From NCBI GenBank assembly GCA_003354225.1, contig PIVH01000362.1:1-6098 (forward strand): DNA of 6,098 nucleotides. The letters run 5' to 3'. How positions within the stretch are numbered: position 1 is the first letter of the stretch; each line of letters opens with the position of its first letter. The DNA comes from Globobulimina sp. (Eukaryota > Foraminifera > Rotaliida). The notes beneath the pieces were generated by a model. It was not told the origin of the DNA and ran no database searches. It saw only the letters and a list, made by a program, of their open reading frames with translations. The translations under genes and the position numbers were made by a program. Of the stretch, positions 3,832 through 6,098 are shown piece after piece.

Positions 3832-4467
3832 ATGTTTATTATAAGTTGCTTGTCGCAAAAGGGTGGTGTTGGCAAAACAACGCTTGTTGCGCATTTATCC
3901 GGCTTTCTTGCACAGCAAGAGGGGAAAATCCTGATTATTGATTTAGACCCACAACAAACCTTGCGCGAATGGTGGGACACCAGAGAAGCCACAAATATAA
4001 CGTTTGCCGAAGCGAATTTTGATGACTTGCAGGCGACCATTAACACCGCGCGCGGCGAAAAATTCGATTATGTATTTATTGACACGCCGCCGTCGGTCTT
4101 TTCCGAAAGCAAAAAAGCGGCGGACGTTGCCGATTTTGTCATTATGCCGACCAGCCCCAAAATATTTGACCTGCGGGCGCTTGCCAGTACTGTCAAAATC
4201 GTGCGTGAAGCGGGCACGCGCGGGCTTGTCATCCTCAACCGATGTAAACCACCGGTAAACGGCCAGGCGGCGGCCAGCGTTGCCGAGGCGCGCGCGGCGC
4301 TTGCCGTCTATGAAATGGATATATCTGATAAATACGTATGCGAACGGGTGGCATTTTCAGATAGCGTTTTACACGGCCAGACAGTGGGCGAATTTGAGCC
4401 ACGCGGCAAAGCGGCCCGCGAAATTTCCGATCTTATGCAAAGAATTGAAAAGGTGATTACATGTTAA
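3832..4467 (+). CDS. parA: ParA-family partition ATPase (type Ib-like)
   Basis: Encodes 211 residues. It hydrolyses ATP to move or tether plasmid or phage-plasmid DNA over the nucleoid, working with a centromere-binding partner. The deviant Walker A is QKGGVGKTT at residues 9-17, with the signature lysine Lys10. Walker A' is ILIIDLDPQQ at 33-42, and Walker B is YVFIDTPPS at 80-88. There is no N-terminal helix-turn-helix, and the short length fits type Ib ParA/ParF rather than type Ia. The gene overlaps its small basic partner by 7 bp (ATGTTAA), typical of parAB operons, and follows an iteron-rich AT region. Its codons are rich in GCG/GCC and it has higher GC than neighbouring small genes. Segregation is the likely role; phage-borne ParA proteins act likewise. 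Confidence 0.93.
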   Translation: MFIISCLSQKGGVGKTTLVAHLSGFLAQQEGKILIIDLDPQQTLREWWDTREATNITFAEANFDDLQATINTARGEKFDYVFIDTPPSVFSESKKAADVADFVIMPTSPKIFDLRALASTVKIVREAGTRGLVILNRCKPPVNGQAAASVAEARAALAVYEMDISDKYVCERVAFSDSVLHGQTVGEFEPRGKAAREISDLMQRIEKVITC

Positions 4468-4694
4468 ATAAGGCCGAGAAAAAAAAATCAATGCTGAAAA
4501 GCTCCGTTAAAAAACCGCTGCCCGTTGAACGCAAAGCAGACACGCCCGAACCAGTGATTAAAACCGTGCTGGTCAAATTGCCCTATGCCTTATGGGAAGA
4601 AATGCGCCACACGGCACTTGAACAGAAAACCACCGGGCAAAATTTGCTTGTTGACGGGCTTAAAAGCGAACTTAAAAAACACCGGAAAGGGTAG
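4461..4694 (+). CDS. Ribbon-helix-helix partition partner (ParG-like)
   Basis: Encodes 77 residues, overlapping the parA stop by 7 bp. The N-terminal 30 residues are Lys/Pro-rich and look disordered. A short strand KTVLVKL (34-40) is then followed by helix YALWEEMRHTALEQ (42-55) and helix TGQNLLVDGLKSELKKH (58-74), the ribbon-helix-helix layout of MetJ/Arc-type DNA-binding dimers. In type Ib systems such partners bind the centromere, repress the operon, and stimulate the ATPase through the flexible N-terminus. All three roles fit the gene's position after the AT-rich repeats and parA. The specific family name (ParG, ParR-like or other) is not determined, so no symbol is given. The stop codon is fused to the next gene's ribosome-binding site. 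Confidence 0.78.
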   Translation: MLNKAEKKKSMLKSSVKKPLPVERKADTPEPVIKTVLVKLPYALWEEMRHTALEQKTTGQNLLVDGLKSELKKHRKG

Positions 4695-4703
4695 GGGGCG
4701 CCG

Positions 4704-4829
4704 ATGGGGGATAGGATAATATTTGTTATTGCCGCAATCTGCATTGCGTTTACCATCTATTTAAAGATTTCGGGTAAGGATGCCAATATACCGTATTCGG
4801 ATTATGACTACGAAATTAGAAGACGGTAA
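4704..4829 (+). CDS. 41-residue single-pass membrane protein
   Basis: ATG 4704 is preceded by AGGGGG (4693-4698), which overlaps the TAG stop of the RHH gene, with a five-base spacer. The 41 residues contain one hydrophobic segment at about 5-20 (IIFVIAAICIAFTIYL), then Lys-rich and Tyr/Asp-rich residues and a C-terminus of RRR. It is presumably the last gene of the parA operon and is translationally coupled. I do not recognise the family. It is too short for standard gene callers, but the strong ribosome-binding site and clear membrane segment support it. Confidence 0.65.
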   Translation: MGDRIIFVIAAICIAFTIYLKISGKDANIPYSDYDYEIRRR

Positions 4830-4879
4830 AATTAGGTGAATGTTTATTTAGATACTATCAACAATATTTGGAGAAAAAA

Positions 4880-5137
4880 ATGTCAATCGTAAATAAAATA
4901 GAAAGAATTTCGCTGTCTGGCGGGATTATTGGTCTTCTCACTACAAACCCAAGGAAAGCACTAGAGGATACAATTAATAAATATAATAAAGTTGGATTTA
5001 AAGTGGTTCACTTTGCGGAACATAAAACAACAAACATGTTAGTCATTATAATTCAATTGGTAGTTTTAATGCTCACCTTGGGACTATGGACGTTTGGAGC
5101 CGGTTACATGGTTCTGTTTGAAAAAGAAACTGAATAA
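4880..5137 (+). CDS. Small membrane protein with C-terminal TM segment
   Basis: Encodes 85 residues from ATG 4880, where GGAG (4870-4873) sits six bases upstream. A TTG at 4868 could extend it by four residues but would place the start inside the ribosome-binding site, so ATG 4880 is chosen. A soluble N-terminal part (SLSGGIIGLLTTNPRKALED, then NKVGFKVVHFAEH) is followed by a hydrophobic helix at about 53-80 containing LGLWTFGAGYMVLFEK. This layout resembles a small membrane-protein family I have seen in bacteria and phages, but I cannot name it and assign no function. Codons are AT-rich relative to parA. A TACTAT at 4853-4858 could be a weak -10 for it. Confidence 0.74.
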   Translation: MSIVNKIERISLSGGIIGLLTTNPRKALEDTINKYNKVGFKVVHFAEHKTTNMLVIIIQLVVLMLTLGLWTFGAGYMVLFEKETE

Positions 5138-5163
5138 CGCACCTCTTTTGCAAGCCTGATATT

Positions 5164-5193
5164 CCCCTGTCTGTTCCTGTATATAGACAAGGG
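5164..5193 (+). promoter_or_regulatory. Inverted repeat around a TATATA element before 5220 (candidate operator)
   Basis: CCCCTGTCT (5164-5172) and AGACAAGGG (5185-5193) are complementary at eight of nine positions. Between them lie further CTGT repeats, and TATATA (5180-5185), which could serve as a -10, abuts the right arm. There is no good -35 and no T run after it, so it is not a terminator. It may be an operator for the 5220-6098 operon. The gap 5138-5219 holds no gene. Confidence 0.35.
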
Positions 5194-5219
5194 TATTAAC
5201 AAACACAGAAGAAAATAAC

Positions 5220-5537
5220 ATGATTAAGCTCTACATGACCAGCATCCCGCAAGTACAACATTTGGTAAATTATGCCGAACTATTCCCGCAATTGTTTGAC
5301 TTAAAACAGCCGTGGTATGAAATCCACCTTCACCAGAACCAGACTTATGATAGTTTTTGTCATGGCTTGCGAAGTAAAAAACGTAAACCGCTCACTGATA
5401 ACGCCTTGGCCGAACTAATCACGCTGGTGGCAACGGGCCGGTTTTCAATGAATGTTGAGAAGGCGGCCTATGTTATGCCGGGTTGGCCAAACTTAAAACC
5501 GCCGACAATAACCATTTGTGCGGACGCGGAAAAATGA
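5220..5537 (+). CDS. Hypothetical protein, first of a three-gene operon
   Basis: Encodes 105 residues from ATG 5220. The upstream Shine-Dalgarno is weak (AGAAG at 5207-5211). The sequence is soluble, with no signal peptide or membrane segment. It has a hydrophobic, aromatic N-terminal half (NYAELFPQLFDLKQPWYEIHL), a basic patch (RSKKRKP, 51-57) and a helix-forming stretch (TDNALAELITLVATGRFS) resembling a nucleic-acid-contacting module, though no named domain is recognised. The stop overlaps the start of the DUF3268-like gene (ATGA at 5534-5537), indicating co-translation and perhaps a shared phage function. Reality as a gene is well supported by its position; function is unknown. Confidence 0.72.
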   Translation: MIKLYMTSIPQVQHLVNYAELFPQLFDLKQPWYEIHLHQNQTYDSFCHGLRSKKRKPLTDNALAELITLVATGRFSMNVEKAAYVMPGWPNLKPPTITICADAEK

Positions 5538-5935
5538 GCGGGATACGTAAAATCTTTTGCACTGGTTGCGCATGTACCGTTAAGGCCAGGCTTGCGGATG
5601 GGTCCGAGATTTATCCGCGCCGCCGCGATTTGCACAAGTTGCCCTTTTGGATTTGCAATACATGCGGGAATTTTGTGGGCTGTCACCACAAGACCAAAGA
5701 TAGAACGCGGCCTCTTGGCTGCATTCCAACGCCTGAAATCAAGAACGCTCGACAGCATATTCATAGGATACTTGATCCTATATGGCGGTTGAAGAAAATG
5801 AAGCGGTCGGCGTTGTATGCGCGTATTTCTGAACAGATAGGCCGGGATTTTCACACCGCCGAAATTGACAGTGTTGAAAATGGCCGGGATATTTACCGGA
5901 TTGTTCGAGAAATAAGCAAGGAAGTAGGATTATGA
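5534..5935 (+). CDS. DUF3268-type zinc-finger phage protein
   Basis: Encodes 133 residues from ATG 5534, which overlaps the preceding stop (ATGA). A TTG at 5483 would add 17 residues but lies inside the upstream gene and is not favoured. Cys9-x2-Cys12 (CTGC), then YPRRRDLHKLPFWICNTCG with Cys41-x2-Cys44, then FVGCH (Cys50-His51) and TRPLG reproduce the pattern I recall for the family DUF3268, a zinc-finger domain of phage and prophage proteins. The C-terminal 60 residues are helical and basic (WRLKKMKRSALYARISEQIG), suited to nucleic-acid binding. The function is not established; replication, recombination or regulation are guesses. It confirms the phage character of the right side. The - strand frame over it (5468-5854) is a shadow. 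Confidence 0.86.
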   Translation: MSGIRKIFCTGCACTVKARLADGSEIYPRRRDLHKLPFWICNTCGNFVGCHHKTKDRTRPLGCIPTPEIKNARQHIHRILDPIWRLKKMKRSALYARISEQIGRDFHTAEIDSVENGRDIYRIVREISKEVGL

Positions 5936-6098
5936 AATTTCGGGAACATCGCGGAAGCCTTGCGGAATCAATGAAAACCGTTTTTGAATTTAATACACCT
6001 TTCGAATTGCTACAGCATATTAACGATGTTATGTGGCTGAATAATCCGATAACAGATATCAAAGCGGAACCTTACAGCGGCGAAGATGACCGCATTGG
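5932..6098 (+). CDS. Conserved phage-type protein, cut off by window edge
   Basis: ATG 5932 overlaps the TGA of the DUF3268-like gene (ATGA) and the frame is open to the last base: 55 codons plus two bases. The N-terminus MKFREHRGSLAESMKTVFEF and, near the edge, KAEPYSGEDDRIG match a small phage-associated protein pattern I recall from alphaproteobacterial phages and prophages (KFREHRG...SM, then PYG.D.RIGW). No functional name is known to me. Gene order after a DUF3268 zinc finger is consistent with a phage early or replication region. A - strand open frame across 5778-6062 is rejected as a shadow. Confidence 0.78.
   Translation, partial: MKFREHRGSLAESMKTVFEFNTPFELLQHINDVMWLNNPITDIKAEPYSGEDDRI

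Noticed and set aside
5468-5854. - strand 128-codon frame
   Set aside because: Shadow of the DUF3268-like gene, whose cysteine motifs are specific to the + strand frame.
1-6098. CRISPR array, tRNA or rRNA genes, insertion-sequence transposase
   Set aside because: No regularly spaced identical repeats, cloverleaf-like segments, rRNA motifs or transposase motifs (such as DDE) were seen on either strand.

Overview
This 6.1-kb window looks like accessory DNA of a temperate phage, phage-plasmid or plasmid, most likely from an alphaproteobacterial-type host. The host guess rests on recalled protein-family resemblance, not on a search. The evidence is as follows. A DUF7694-type phage protein is cut off at the left edge. 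A DUF3268-type zinc-finger phage protein and a phage-associated 'KFREHRGSL' protein lie at the right edge. A solitary DNA methyltransferase and a type Ib-like ParA plus ribbon-helix-helix partition pair lie between them. TAA, TAG and TGA all act as stops, so the genetic code is standard. Genes are short, tightly packed and often overlapping, mostly on the + strand, and small membrane or envelope proteins are unusually frequent.

Layout, left to right. Positions 1-225 hold the end of a DUF7694-like gene. Positions 226-412 are non-coding and can fold into nested hairpins ending in a strong intrinsic terminator; part of it can re-pair in an attenuator-like way. A promoter near 413-442 then leads into a rightward operon: a winged-helix-like small protein (473-766), a coiled-coil/two-TM protein (794-1135), a small lipoprotein (1158-1424), a frameshifted micro-gene (1444-1576), a 50-residue membrane protein (1560-1712) and a PD-(D/E)XK-like nuclease fold (1714-2247). 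A bidirectional terminator (2305-2341) separates this operon from a convergent beta-class adenine/cytosine-N4 DNA methyltransferase on the - strand (2369-3091). The methyltransferase is bracketed by terminators and by two copies of an approximately 36-bp direct repeat. A divergent, palindrome-bearing promoter region (about 3222-3266) precedes a CxxC/CxxC zinc-ribbon protein (3267-3503), which overlaps a membrane protein containing an internal 21-residue duplication (3487-3669).

Positions 3670-3831 are about 19% GC and packed with TATAGC/GCTATA elements that overlap a good promoter. This is the probable centromere and operator of the downstream parA (3832-4467) and RHH partner gene (4461-4694). 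A 41-residue membrane protein (4704-4829) follows in the same operon, its ribosome-binding site merged with the upstream stop codon. Next come a separate small membrane protein (4880-5137) and a second operon of three genes: unknown (5220-5537), DUF3268 zinc finger (5534-5935) and the partial phage protein (5932-6098). The last two junctions are ATGA stop/start overlaps.

Together the partition pair would keep an extrachromosomal element stable and the methyltransferase would modify it. The cluster of small membrane proteins may alter the host envelope, but nothing in the sequence proves this. The most unusual signals are the putative attenuator RNA, the repeat-bracketed methyltransferase cassette, the frameshifted micro-gene, the operator-like palindrome abutting a start codon, and the iteron-like partition region.
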